DNA from: Dyadobacter fermentans
GTDB taxonomy: Bacteria > Bacteroidota > Bacteroidia > Cytophagales > Spirosomataceae
Assembly: GCF_019924045.1 (NCBI RefSeq)
Contig: NZ_JAHXBN010000007.1
Coordinates: 186,001-250,000 of the forward strand
DNA length: 64,000 nt
Direction of reading: 5' to 3'
The notes beneath the pieces were generated by a model. That model had not been told where the DNA came from. It saw only the letters and a list, made by a program, of their open reading frames with translations, and did not search any database. The position numbers were made by a program, and so were the translations under genes. Positions 53,924 through 62,682 of this stretch are shown piece by piece. How positions within the stretch are numbered: the first letter of the stretch is position 1; each line of letters starts with the position of its first letter.

Positions 53924-54598
53924 ATGTCTATGGCGAAACGCAAACCACACTTTTTTTACAGAAACGGGTTATCTATTGTCTTTCTCTCGTTTTTCATTGT
54001 CGCATGGGTAGCACAAGCCTTTTTTGGCTGGAAGCAGCACAATGATGAAATAATGGAGCTGGGCGCGCAGCCGATCGCGTTTGTCCATTACCTTTCCAGC
54101 GGTCACTTTTTTTCTTCGACATTTGAGAACTTTCAAAGCGAGTTCCTTCAAATGGCTATGTATGTAATCCTGACCATTTCACTTCGCCAGATTGGTTCGG
54201 CCGAGTCGAAAGATCTGGTGAAGCCGGAAGAAGTCGACCGCGAGCCCGATCCTTCGAAAAAAGATGCGCCCGGGCCTGTGAAGCGGGGGGGATGGCAATT
54301 ATGGCTGTATCAGCAGTCCCTGTCGATCGCCTTTGTGTTGCTTTTCCTGGGGAGCTGGGCGGGCCATTTGTATGGCAGCTATACCGATCACAACGAGCAA
54401 AGGGCTCTGCATGGCGAGCCGGAACAATCGTTAGGCGCATTTCTGGGGGAACCGGATTTCTGGTTTGAGACTTTCCAGAATTGGCAAAGCGAATTTCTTT
54501 CCGTCGCTTCCATTGTTATCCTGTCCATTTTTCTCCGGCAAAAGGGTTCACCGGAATCCAAACCAGTCGATGCCGCCCACTGGGAGACAGGGAAGTAA
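53924..54598 (+). CDS. DUF6766-like membrane protein with internal duplication
   Basis: A 224-residue protein with about four membrane helices arranged as two related halves: FSSTFENFQSEFLQMAMYVI, then SLRQIGSAESK, in the first; FETFQNWQSEFLSVASIVIL, then FLRQKGSPESK, in the second. Each half starts NGLSIVFLSFF- or QSLSIAFVLLFL-like, with a W..HLYG/W..QAFFG segment. A charged linker joins the halves near residues 90-125. It resembles the DUF6766 family, function unknown. Its stop codon is directly followed by a perfect hairpin shared with the GlgX gene. Confidence 0.78.
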   Translation: MSMAKRKPHFFYRNGLSIVFLSFFIVAWVAQAFFGWKQHNDEIMELGAQPIAFVHYLSSGHFFSSTFENFQSEFLQMAMYVILTISLRQIGSAESKDLVKPEEVDREPDPSKKDAPGPVKRGGWQLWLYQQSLSIAFVLLFLGSWAGHLYGSYTDHNEQRALHGEPEQSLGAFLGEPDFWFETFQNWQSEFLSVASIVILSIFLRQKGSPESKPVDAAHWETGK

Positions 54599-54630
54599 AC
54601 TGTGCGGGTTCAACCAGGAACCCGCACAGT
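54599..54630. terminator. Perfect bidirectional hairpin filling the gap between convergent genes
   Basis: ACTGTGCGGGTT at 54599-54610 pairs with AACCCGCACAGT at 54619-54630 across an 8-base loop. The hairpin is exactly the whole space between the two stop codons. Confidence 0.85.
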
Positions 54631-56814
54631 CTATGTACCGGGAGATGACAAGCATCTCAACGCAACCACAGAATGGTCGGTGACAGTAAGGCTTCCGCCC
54701 GATGGAATTGTCTGATCAGCTTCGCCGACGAAATTTTCCGCTGTATTGATCACGATCCGCCAGTCGGAGCCGCATTCCACAGGGGGCAGCGTAAAATCCA
54801 GCGGCTGGTCTCCTGCGTGAAAAATGATGTAAAAGTTGTCGTCTGTGATTTTATTGCCGTCCGGATCAACGCACCGGATCCCCTGGCCGTTAAGATACAC
54901 CCCAAAGGTTCGGGCGATGTGGCCTTCCCACTCCTCATCGGGGATTTGTTGTCCGTTTGGCCAGAACCACATGATATCCTTTACCTCCGAACCTGTAACG
55001 GGCAGGTCCTGGAACCAGCGCCTGCGGCGGAAAGTCGGGTGCGCATTACAAAGCCCGATCAGCGCCCGGGTAAATTCGAGCAGCTGCTGGTCGGCATTGG
55101 CCCAGTTGAGCCAGGAGATTTCATTATCCTGACAATAGGCATTATTGTTGCCCTGCTGGGTTTTGCCCAGCTCGTCGCCGGCTGCCACCATGGCAACTCC
55201 CTGCGAGAGGAGCAGGGTGGTCAGGAAGTTTCTTTTCTGCCTGTCTCTGAGCGAATTGATATCGGTATCGTCTGTCGGACCTTCCACACCGCAATTCCAG
55301 GAGTGATTACTGTCATCGCCGTCTTGATTCTGCTCGCCATTCGCTTCGTTGTGTTTTTGGTCGAAGCTCACCAGATCGTTAAGTGTGAAGCCGTCGTGCG
55401 CTGTAATGAAGTTGATGCTGGCTGTGGGCCTGCGGTAATCGCTTTGATAAAGGTCGGGACTGCCGGTGAAACGTCGTGCAAACGCGGTCATTTCAATATC
55501 CTGCCCACGCCAGAAGTCGCGGATCTGGTCGCGGTAAATCCCGTTCCACTCGGCCCAGCCCACAGGAAACTTGCCCACCATGTAGCCATCTTCGTTAATG
55601 TCCCACGGTTCGGCGATCAGTTTGACTTGCGAGATCACCGGGTCCTGATGAATGATGTTAAAGAACGAACTGAGGGTGTCGGTATCGTGAAGCGTACGCG
55701 CCAGCGTAGCCGCCAGATCGAACCGGAAACCGTCCACATGCATTTCGGTAATCCAGTAGCGGAGGCTGTCCATGATGAGGGCCAATACATTAGGCAGCCG
55801 GACGTTGAGCGTATTGCCGGTGCCGGTGTAATCCATGTAATACCGTGGATTGTCCTGCACGAGCCTGTAATAGGCTGCATTGTCCAGCCCCTTGAATGAA
55901 AAGGTGGGCCCGAAATGGTTGCCTTCGGCAGTATGGTTATAAACTACGTCCAAAATGACCTCAATGCCGGCCTTGTGCAGCTCGCGCACCATCGCTTTGA
56001 ATTCGCCGACCTGCGCCCCCGGCTCGCGGCTGCTGCTATACCGGATGTCCGGTGCAAAAAAGCCAAGAGTGTTATAACCCCAATAGTTGGTAAGGCCCTT
56101 TTCGATGAGATGCTGGTCTGCTACGAAATGATGAATGGGCATCAGCTCAATGGCAGTGACGCCAAGTTGTTTCAAATACTGAATCGATGCCGGATGGGCA
56201 ATCGCCGCGTAGGTGCCGCGGATGTTTTCCGGGATTTGGTCCCAGAGGTTGGTAAAACCTTTTACATGAACTTCATAAATGACGGTATTATGATAGGGTA
56301 TGTTCGGAAGCACGTCGCCCTGCCAGTCGAAGCCGGGATCGATCACTACCGATTTCGGCATGAAACCCGCGCTGTCGCTGTCATTGAAACTGAGGTCCTC
56401 CTCGGCATGTCCGATCTGGTAGCCGAATACCGCATGATCCCATCTGACATGGTCATTGATCGCTTTTGCGTAGGGATCGAGCAGCAATTTGCTGGGATTA
56501 AACCGATGGCCCTTTCCCGGATCGTACGGCCCGTGGGCGCGGTATCCATAAAGTTGCCCGGGGACGAGACCTGGGATGTATACATGCCAGACGTGGTGGG
56601 TTACTTCCTCAATCTTAACTTTAATATATTCTCGCTCGCCATTTTCCGGTTTGAAAAGGCATAGTTCGATACTATGCGCGTTCTCGGAGAAAACAGCAAA
56701 ATTTACTCCATGGCCATCCCAGGTCGCGCCCAGGGGATAGGGCTTGCCGGGCAATGTTTGTATTTCCTGCCCACCGGCAGATTCCAGTAATTCGTTTTCA
56801 ATGTGTTGTTCCAT
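54631..56814 (-). CDS. glgX: Glycogen debranching enzyme GlgX
   Basis: A 727-residue GH13 enzyme with the CBM48-type N-terminal domain (PYPLGATWDGHGVNFAVFSE) and catalytic barrel. The GH13 regions are DVVYNHTAEGN, GFRFDLAATLAR, IAEPWD and ITAHDGFTLNDLVSFDQKHN. The segment with NHSWNCGVEG and RDRQKRNFLTTLLLSQG is typical of GlgX. It removes alpha-1,6 branches from phosphorylase-limited glycogen or maltodextrins. It starts 25 bases after the alpha-glucosidase gene, so they form an operon. ATG at 56814 is preferred to the frame start at 56850. Confidence 0.93.
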   Translation of the reverse strand: MEQHIENELLESAGGQEIQTLPGKPYPLGATWDGHGVNFAVFSENAHSIELCLFKPENGEREYIKVKIEEVTHHVWHVYIPGLVPGQLYGYRAHGPYDPGKGHRFNPSKLLLDPYAKAINDHVRWDHAVFGYQIGHAEEDLSFNDSDSAGFMPKSVVIDPGFDWQGDVLPNIPYHNTVIYEVHVKGFTNLWDQIPENIRGTYAAIAHPASIQYLKQLGVTAIELMPIHHFVADQHLIEKGLTNYWGYNTLGFFAPDIRYSSSREPGAQVGEFKAMVRELHKAGIEVILDVVYNHTAEGNHFGPTFSFKGLDNAAYYRLVQDNPRYYMDYTGTGNTLNVRLPNVLALIMDSLRYWITEMHVDGFRFDLAATLARTLHDTDTLSSFFNIIHQDPVISQVKLIAEPWDINEDGYMVGKFPVGWAEWNGIYRDQIRDFWRGQDIEMTAFARRFTGSPDLYQSDYRRPTASINFITAHDGFTLNDLVSFDQKHNEANGEQNQDGDDSNHSWNCGVEGPTDDTDINSLRDRQKRNFLTTLLLSQGVAMVAAGDELGKTQQGNNNAYCQDNEISWLNWANADQQLLEFTRALIGLCNAHPTFRRRRWFQDLPVTGSEVKDIMWFWPNGQQIPDEEWEGHIARTFGVYLNGQGIRCVDPDGNKITDDNFYIIFHAGDQPLDFTLPPVECGSDWRIVINTAENFVGEADQTIPSGGSLTVTDHSVVALRCLSSPGT

Positions 56815-56839
56815 TTTTTTGCTACTTACAACTCGCTGT

Positions 56840-58477
56840 TCAATTATCAATTTGTACTAAAAGACCTTCATCCCCAGCCAGGGTAATCACATTTGCGACA
56901 TGCATCCCAATGCGTTCCTCTTCGGTGCTGAGTTTTATAATGCCGTTGTAACTGGTGTTTTGCGGACGAAAATAAGCCGGGCGGTGGCTCAGATTGAGGA
57001 TAATGAGGAATGTCTCGTCATGCTCTTGCCGGAGATAGGAGATAAGCTGGCCATCCGAATAAACCGGGCTATAACTTCCCACACTTAATGCAGCGCTTTT
57101 TTTGCGCATATCAATCAGTTTGCGGTAGAACGACAACATGGAATGCGTGTCGTTTTTTTGCTTCTCCACATTCACTCTCGCTGCATTGTAGGGCAGTCGC
57201 AGCCAAGGCTTCCGGGCAGAGAAGCCGGCGTTGATCTCCGGGCTCCATTGCATGGGTGTCCGGCAAGGGTCGCGGCTGAGATTCATGTCGGGCATATTCA
57301 GCCCTTGCGGGTCTACAATTTCATCCATAGGGATCGGTACGTCGGTCATCCCGATTTCATCGCCATAATAGATGGTAGGCGTGCCGCGTAGCGTGAGCAG
57401 CAGCATGGCCGCGATTCTGGCCTGCGATAATCCCAAACGACTGGCGATGCGGGGCTTGTCGTGGTTGCTCAATACCCAGTTCGGCCAGCTTCCCGCGGGC
57501 AGTGCGCCTTCGTATGCGTCGATCGCGCTCGCGATTTCCCGGGAATTCCAGGGCAGGGTCAGGAGCTGAAAATTGAACGGCAGATGTGCCCCGGAGTTGT
57601 TCTGGCCGTAATAGGTGACGAGTTTCGGTATCGGCAGATAGATCTCCCCGATGAGCAGCCTGTCATCATAAGCGTCCGTGAGCTCGCGCATCATGCGTAC
57701 GATCTGATGTACCTCCGGCTGATCGGTGGAATAAACAGGGAGATAGTCGTCATATAGCGGGTTTGCGGGATCAACAGGGGCATTTGGCACAGGTGGGTTG
57801 TCGCGCAACTGGCTGTCCTTGATCATGTGCCACATAACGTCCACTCTGAATCCGTCGACCCCTTTTTCAAGCCAGAACCGCATGACATCGAGCATCGCCT
57901 GCTGCACTTCCGGATTGCGCCAGTTGAGATCGGGTTGTTCTTTCAGAAATGCATGATAATAATATTGCCCGGTATGCGTGTCCCATTCCCAGGCCGGCCC
58001 ACCGAATACGCTGAGCCAGTTGTTGGGTACGGAACCGTCAGCTTTGCCGTCATGCCAGATGTACCAGTCCCTTCTCGGATTGTCCCTGGACGAGCGGCTT
58101 TCCAGAAACCAGGGGTGCTGGTCGGAGGTGTGATTCGGTACGAGGTCAAGCAGCAGCTTCATACCCCGCTCGTGTACCTCGCTCAGCAGCTCGTCGAAGT
58201 CCTCCATGTTTCCGAAAAGCGGGTGAATGCCGCGATAATCGGAAATGTCATACCCGAAATCGGCCATCGGCGAAGGGAAAATCGGGGAAAGCCACAGGCA
58301 GTCGACACCAAGCCATTGCAGGTAGTCGAGCCGGGTAATAATACCTTTCAGGTCGCCGACGCCGTCGCCGTTCGAATCCTGAAAAGACCTGGGGTATACC
58401 TGATAAATAATGCCATGATGCCACCACCTATATTGGGCGGAAGGTTCTACCGGAAATATCGCCGTTGTATGTTCCAT
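56840..58477 (-). CDS. GH13 alpha-glucosidase
   Basis: A 545-residue cytoplasmic GH13 enzyme: YQVYPRSFQDSNGDGVGDLK opens the barrel, then DLVPNHTS (region I), GFRVDVMWH (II, nucleophile Asp), IGEIYLP (III, acid Glu) and LSNHDKPR (IV). It fits alpha-1,4/1,6-glucosidases; a trehalose synthase or trehalose-6-phosphate hydrolase was considered, but its region signatures differ. It should turn maltose and short maltodextrins or isomaltose into glucose. It is first in a two-gene operon with GlgX and divergent from TreZ across 125 bases. The start was set at ATG 58477; the frame upstream is open but not typical. Confidence 0.88.
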   Translation of the reverse strand: MEHTTAIFPVEPSAQYRWWHHGIIYQVYPRSFQDSNGDGVGDLKGIITRLDYLQWLGVDCLWLSPIFPSPMADFGYDISDYRGIHPLFGNMEDFDELLSEVHERGMKLLLDLVPNHTSDQHPWFLESRSSRDNPRRDWYIWHDGKADGSVPNNWLSVFGGPAWEWDTHTGQYYYHAFLKEQPDLNWRNPEVQQAMLDVMRFWLEKGVDGFRVDVMWHMIKDSQLRDNPPVPNAPVDPANPLYDDYLPVYSTDQPEVHQIVRMMRELTDAYDDRLLIGEIYLPIPKLVTYYGQNNSGAHLPFNFQLLTLPWNSREIASAIDAYEGALPAGSWPNWVLSNHDKPRIASRLGLSQARIAAMLLLTLRGTPTIYYGDEIGMTDVPIPMDEIVDPQGLNMPDMNLSRDPCRTPMQWSPEINAGFSARKPWLRLPYNAARVNVEKQKNDTHSMLSFYRKLIDMRKKSAALSVGSYSPVYSDGQLISYLRQEHDETFLIILNLSHRPAYFRPQNTSYNGIIKLSTEEERIGMHVANVITLAGDEGLLVQIDN

Positions 58478-58602
58478 TATCCTGTTTCTTTTGAAATCGT
58501 CGGCCCCCCCTTCTAAAATCGCGCCTGCATGGGTATAGAGACATGGCATAAGTTTTTCCGGGCCGGGAATTCAAAAAAACCGGGTGTTTAACATCCTATA
58601 TT

Positions 58603-60414
58603 ATGATACATGTCACAGCAGGCGCATACAGGGACGGAGAACAAATCCGGTTCAGGGTGTGGGCCCCGCAAACAAAGCAAATGAACCTGATTTGTCACCA
58701 GGCGAAACTCGCAACCTTCCGAATGGAGCAGGATGAGGAAGGCTATTTCAGCCTGGCGCTACCCTGGCGGGACGAGGTCTGCCGCTATCAATATGCGCCG
58801 GACGGGCAGGGACCTTTTCCTGATCCGGCATCGCATTTTCAGCCCGAAGGTGTGCATGGATATTCACAGTTTGTAGATCACACCCGTTTTCTGTGGACGG
58901 ACAACGAGTGGCGTGGGCGCGCATTCGAACACCTCATTTTGTACGAACTGCACGTAGGCACATTTACGCCGGAAGGGACGTTCGAAGCCATCATCCCGCG
59001 GCTGGCGGCGTTGGCGGACCTGGGCATCAATGCGATCGAGCTGATGCCCGTTTCGGAATTTCCCGGCAGCCGGAACTGGGGTTATGACGGGGTGTTTCCC
59101 TATTCCGTACACAGCGCATATGGCGGGCCCGATCAGTTGAAAGCGCTCGTGGATGCCGCCCACGGGCTGGGCATTTCCGTCTTTTTAGATATTGTCATTA
59201 ACCACATCGGTCCCGAGGGCAACTACCTGGGCTATTTCGGTCCCTATTTCACCGATAAGTACGCAACGCCCTGGGGCAAGGCCATTAATTTGGATGGCGA
59301 ATGGTCGGACGGTGTGCGGGATTACTTTTCGGACCTGATCCTATTCTGGTCGGAATATTACCATTTAGACGGGCTCCGGCTGGATGCCATTCATGAAATT
59401 TTCGACAAGGGCGCATGCAGTTTCTGGGAGCTGGTACATGAGAAACTTCGTATGCATCAGCAATATAGCAGTCGGGTTTTTCACCTTATTGCCGAATCCG
59501 ATCTGAACAGTCCGCGTGTCGTTAAACCCGTCTATGCCGGTGGAATGGGATTCGAGGCCCAATGGCTGGACGATTTCCACCATGCGCTTTACGTATTGCT
59601 CGACGAGAAAGGTCGTGAGCGCTATATCGATTTTGGAACCATCGGGCAGCTTGCTAAGGCTTACAAAGATGGTTTTGTGCATAGCGGCGGTTATGTGAAG
59701 TTCCGGAAGAGGAAGCATGGAGCCTCTTCGGCAGGGGTTCGGGGCGATGCGTTCGTTGTTTTCAATCTGAATCATGATCAGGCCGGAAACCGCGCCGGTG
59801 GGGAGCGGCTTAGCCAGCTGGTGGACCCGGCGAGGCAAAAAGTGGCAATGGCCGCTTTAATGCTTTCGCCCTACGTGCCTATGCTTTTTATGGGTGAGGA
59901 ATATGGCGAAGACACTCCCTTTTTCTTCTTCGTAAGCCACACCGACCCGGAGCTCATCCGGGCTGTGATCGAAGGACGGAAAAACGAATTCAAGGATTTT
60001 GGGGACGGGCAGGAACCTCGTAACCCACAGGACGAGCAAACTTTCCTGCATTCTAAAATACATTGGGAAAAGCGTAGCGAAGGCCTATATGCCCACCTGC
60101 TTGCCTGGACCAAAACCCTCATCACCCTACGGCAAACACATGCCGCATTACGCAACTTCGACAAGGATGGCATCGCCGTGGATGTGCTGACGGACAGGGC
60201 ATTGCTTCTGAAAAGAACCAGCCGGGATGAGCGGGCGACGTTGTATTGCTATATTAATTTCTCCAACGAAAAACTGACCTTCTCGCTGCCGGAAGAGCCG
60301 CGTTGGCATCTGATACTCGATTCACAGGAAAATACGCAAACAAAAACGGGGAGCGCATGGAACATCGACGGCCCCGGAATCAAGGTGTTCTCAAATGTGC
60401 CCAATGTAACTTAA
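58603..60414 (+). CDS. treZ: Malto-oligosyltrehalose trehalohydrolase
   Basis: A 603-residue GH13 enzyme with the E-set N-terminal domain (GEQIRFRVWAPQTKQMNLIC) and the family segments LYELHVGTFTPEGTFEAIIP, WGYDGVFPYSVHSAYGGPDQ, DIVINHIGPEGN, GLRLDAIHEIFD and FHLIAESD. It hydrolyses maltooligosyltrehalose to trehalose and a shorter maltodextrin. The late segment NLNHDQAGNRAGGERLSQLV is typical. Its normal partner TreY, which makes the substrate, is not in this window on either side. The divergent alpha-glucosidase and GlgX would feed on the same maltodextrins. Confidence 0.92.
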   Translation: MIHVTAGAYRDGEQIRFRVWAPQTKQMNLICHQAKLATFRMEQDEEGYFSLALPWRDEVCRYQYAPDGQGPFPDPASHFQPEGVHGYSQFVDHTRFLWTDNEWRGRAFEHLILYELHVGTFTPEGTFEAIIPRLAALADLGINAIELMPVSEFPGSRNWGYDGVFPYSVHSAYGGPDQLKALVDAAHGLGISVFLDIVINHIGPEGNYLGYFGPYFTDKYATPWGKAINLDGEWSDGVRDYFSDLILFWSEYYHLDGLRLDAIHEIFDKGACSFWELVHEKLRMHQQYSSRVFHLIAESDLNSPRVVKPVYAGGMGFEAQWLDDFHHALYVLLDEKGRERYIDFGTIGQLAKAYKDGFVHSGGYVKFRKRKHGASSAGVRGDAFVVFNLNHDQAGNRAGGERLSQLVDPARQKVAMAALMLSPYVPMLFMGEEYGEDTPFFFFVSHTDPELIRAVIEGRKNEFKDFGDGQEPRNPQDEQTFLHSKIHWEKRSEGLYAHLLAWTKTLITLRQTHAALRNFDKDGIAVDVLTDRALLLKRTSRDERATLYCYINFSNEKLTFSLPEEPRWHLILDSQENTQTKTGSAWNIDGPGIKVFSNVPNVT

Positions 60415-60452
60415 ATGAATGCATTGGCGCAGGTGTTACGCCGGGCAGCGCT

Positions 60453-60851
60453 CTATTCTGACTGGCTTTCCGGTTCATATTCCCACCCGGCCACATCGTC
60501 CTCGGGGAAGAAGGACTGCTGTTCGAGCGGAACTTCTGTTTCACTGATCTCCTGAAAACCCTGGGTCTTTTTGTAAATCCCCCGGCGCCTGATACCCTGC
60601 AAATCGGTGAAGATGACCTGCGACTGGTCCTGCGGATACAACCTGGTTTCGTTGAAATTGTCGTTGGCGTTCCTTCCTGTCCCATGCTGTCCCGCGCCTC
60701 CCTTGATTTCATCGCGTTCCTGTATTTCCTCCTGCGATGCTGCGCCGTAGTCGTCCACATTTCCTTCGTTGAAATTGTCGTTGGCATTTCTGCCGTTTCT
60801 GAGTGCTTTTGCGACTGCGTCCTGCGTCGTCTTATCTTTTTCGTTAGCCAT
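60453..60851 (-). CDS. Hypothetical protein with duplicated GRNANDNFNE motif
   Basis: A 132-residue hydrophilic protein, acidic and rich in Gln, Asn and Glu, likely partly disordered. GRNANDNFNE occurs twice, 40 residues apart (about 19-28 and 58-67). The C-terminal half has LYPQDQSQVIFTDLQGIRRR and ends DDVAGWEYEPESQSE. No family recognised; it resembles small stress-type proteins in look only. It is divergent from the FAD/Rieske oxidoreductase across 193 bases and convergent on TreZ. I set the start at ATG 60851; the frame continues to 61145 into the oxidoreductase gene, which is not plausible. Confidence 0.65.
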   Translation of the reverse strand: MANEKDKTTQDAVAKALRNGRNANDNFNEGNVDDYGAASQEEIQERDEIKGGAGQHGTGRNANDNFNETRLYPQDQSQVIFTDLQGIRRRGIYKKTQGFQEISETEVPLEQQSFFPEDDVAGWEYEPESQSE

Positions 60852-61044
60852 GATTTCCGTTTTTTTGACCCGACGGGCTGAACAAAATCCGTTCCCTCCG
60901 GGAAAAACAGATGGTATGATTTTGGGGTACCAACCTCCCCGCACTGAAGACCACGGTTTGGGCAACTTTCCGTGCGTTTTTGTAAGACGCATTGAGCGCT
61001 GGTACGGTTTTAACCGAAAGGCTGCACAAAAAAACAGAACGACC

Positions 61045-62613
61045 ATGGCTAAAACGGAACACACTTCAAAAACTGACATCCAACCCGACACGCACGATTG
61101 GGAGCGCGACGGACAAAATGCCAGCTTGTGGAACAAGCATCTCACATTGAAAAACGAGGAGACGGCGTTGCCGGCAACGGAGGTTTACGATGTGATTGTG
61201 GTGGGCGCCGGTATAACCGGGCTTACTACTGCATTGCTACTTCAACAGGCTGGAAATCAATGCATCCTGGTCGATGCTCATCACGCCGGCTTCGGTACAA
61301 CGGGCGGTACCACGGCCCACATCAATACATTTGCAGATACTACCTATGCCGAGGTGGAGCAAGCATTCGGGACGGATGCTGCCCCGCTTTTTGCCGAGTC
61401 GATCCGCGACGCTGTGGAGTTGATCCGGCACCTGGTTGACACGTATCAGATAGATTGCGACCTGGAATGGCGGCAGGGATATGTTTATGCCGAAACGGAA
61501 GAGGAGGTAAAGCAACTCGACGATCTGTATGAGAGCGCACTACGCGCAGGCGTCGGAGTAGCGCCCGCAGACTACGTACCTACGCCTGTACCTTACCTGA
61601 AAGCCGTGGTATTTGACGGCCAGGCGCAGTTTCATCCCTTGAAATACGTCCGCGGCCTGCTGAATGAATTCAGGAAATCAGGCGGGACCGTCGTTGAAAA
61701 TACCTGTATCCGGGAAGTGGAAAACGCTGACGGGCATTATATGGCGATCTCGGATCACCACCGCATCCACGCGAAACGGGTAGTGTACGCAACACATATT
61801 CCGCCCGGGGGGATCAACGTGCTGCATTTCCGGAATGCGCCCTACCGCAGTTATGTCATTGCGGCAACGCTGGCAGACGATGCTTATCCCGAAGCCCTTG
61901 TGTACGACTCGGAGGAGCCTTATCATTATTTCAGAACACATACGGTCGACGGCCAGCGGTACCTCGTAGCGGGCGGCCACGATCACAAAACCGGTCACGA
62001 CGACCCTGAACGGGCATTTGCGGATCTGATAGCCTACACCAGCAAGTATTACAATGTGGACCAGGTTGCCTACCGGTGGTCTGCGCAATATTATGTGCCG
62101 GCCGATGGCCTTCCTTACATAGGGCACCTTCCGGGCGCATCGGAAGGCATTTATGCGGCCACGGGCTACAACGGCAACGGGATGATCCTCGGTACGGCTG
62201 CCGCGCTGGTAATCAGCGATCTCATTACCACCGGCGACAGCAAGTACAAGGCACTATTCGACCCGGCGCGGGTGAAACCCGTTGCGGGGTTTGCGGAGCT
62301 GGTGAAGGAAAATATGGACGTAGTGAAACGGTTCATCGGCGATCGTTTCGGCATTGCCCCAATCGATTCGCTGACAGATGTAGGCGCCGACGACGGCAGG
62401 ATCATCGAGCTTGAAGGTGAGAAACTGGCAGTGTACCGCGATCCGGCCGGTGAAGTCCACGTGCTCGATCCCGTGTGTACGCATGCGAAGTGCATTGTGC
62501 AGTGGAACAGCGCCGAGAAAAGCTGGGATTGCCCTTGTCACGGTGCGCGGTTCGATTGCTTCGGGCACGTGCTTACCGGTCCGGCACGGGCAGATCTGGA
62601 CCAGATGCTTTGA
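61045..62613 (+). CDS. FAD-dependent oxidoreductase with C-terminal Rieske domain
   Basis: A 522-residue enzyme with two parts. Residues 45-420 are a DadA/glycine-oxidase-like FAD fold with the dinucleotide motif VVGAGITGLTTALLLQQAG. TGYNGNGMILGTAAALVISD near 385 completes the FAD site. Residues 440-522 are a Rieske [2Fe-2S] domain: Cys478-x-His480 and Cys496-P-C-His499 in CPCHGARFDCFGHVLTGPA. It should oxidise an amine or hydroxy acid and pass electrons to the cluster; the substrate is not known. I chose ATG at 61045; the long upstream frame (from 60769) overlaps the divergent gene. Confidence 0.9.
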   Translation: MAKTEHTSKTDIQPDTHDWERDGQNASLWNKHLTLKNEETALPATEVYDVIVVGAGITGLTTALLLQQAGNQCILVDAHHAGFGTTGGTTAHINTFADTTYAEVEQAFGTDAAPLFAESIRDAVELIRHLVDTYQIDCDLEWRQGYVYAETEEEVKQLDDLYESALRAGVGVAPADYVPTPVPYLKAVVFDGQAQFHPLKYVRGLLNEFRKSGGTVVENTCIREVENADGHYMAISDHHRIHAKRVVYATHIPPGGINVLHFRNAPYRSYVIAATLADDAYPEALVYDSEEPYHYFRTHTVDGQRYLVAGGHDHKTGHDDPERAFADLIAYTSKYYNVDQVAYRWSAQYYVPADGLPYIGHLPGASEGIYAATGYNGNGMILGTAAALVISDLITTGDSKYKALFDPARVKPVAGFAELVKENMDVVKRFIGDRFGIAPIDSLTDVGADDGRIIELEGEKLAVYRDPAGEVHVLDPVCTHAKCIVQWNSAEKSWDCPCHGARFDCFGHVLTGPARADLDQML

Positions 62614-62623
62614 GGTAAATGAA

Positions 62624-62662
62624 CAATGCCCTCCGAAAGTCAATTGACTCTGGAGGGCATTG
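62624..62662. terminator. Bidirectional terminator between oxidoreductase and SusD-like genes
   Basis: CAATGCCCTCC pairs with GGAGGGCATTG (11 bases, perfect), and the inside holds AGTCAATTGACT, which extends the stem. It lies between the convergent stops at 62613 and 62683. Confidence 0.85.
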
Positions 62663-62682
62663 TACGTTATGAAGACTGCTGC

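Noticed and set aside
54673..55899. 408-codon frame opposite GlgX
   Set aside because: Antisense to a clear GH13 gene, with the usual low-complexity look of a mirror frame.
56840..58477. Call as trehalose synthase
   Set aside because: The opening and catalytic-region motifs fit alpha-glucosidases better, and the C-terminal kinase often fused to TreS is absent.
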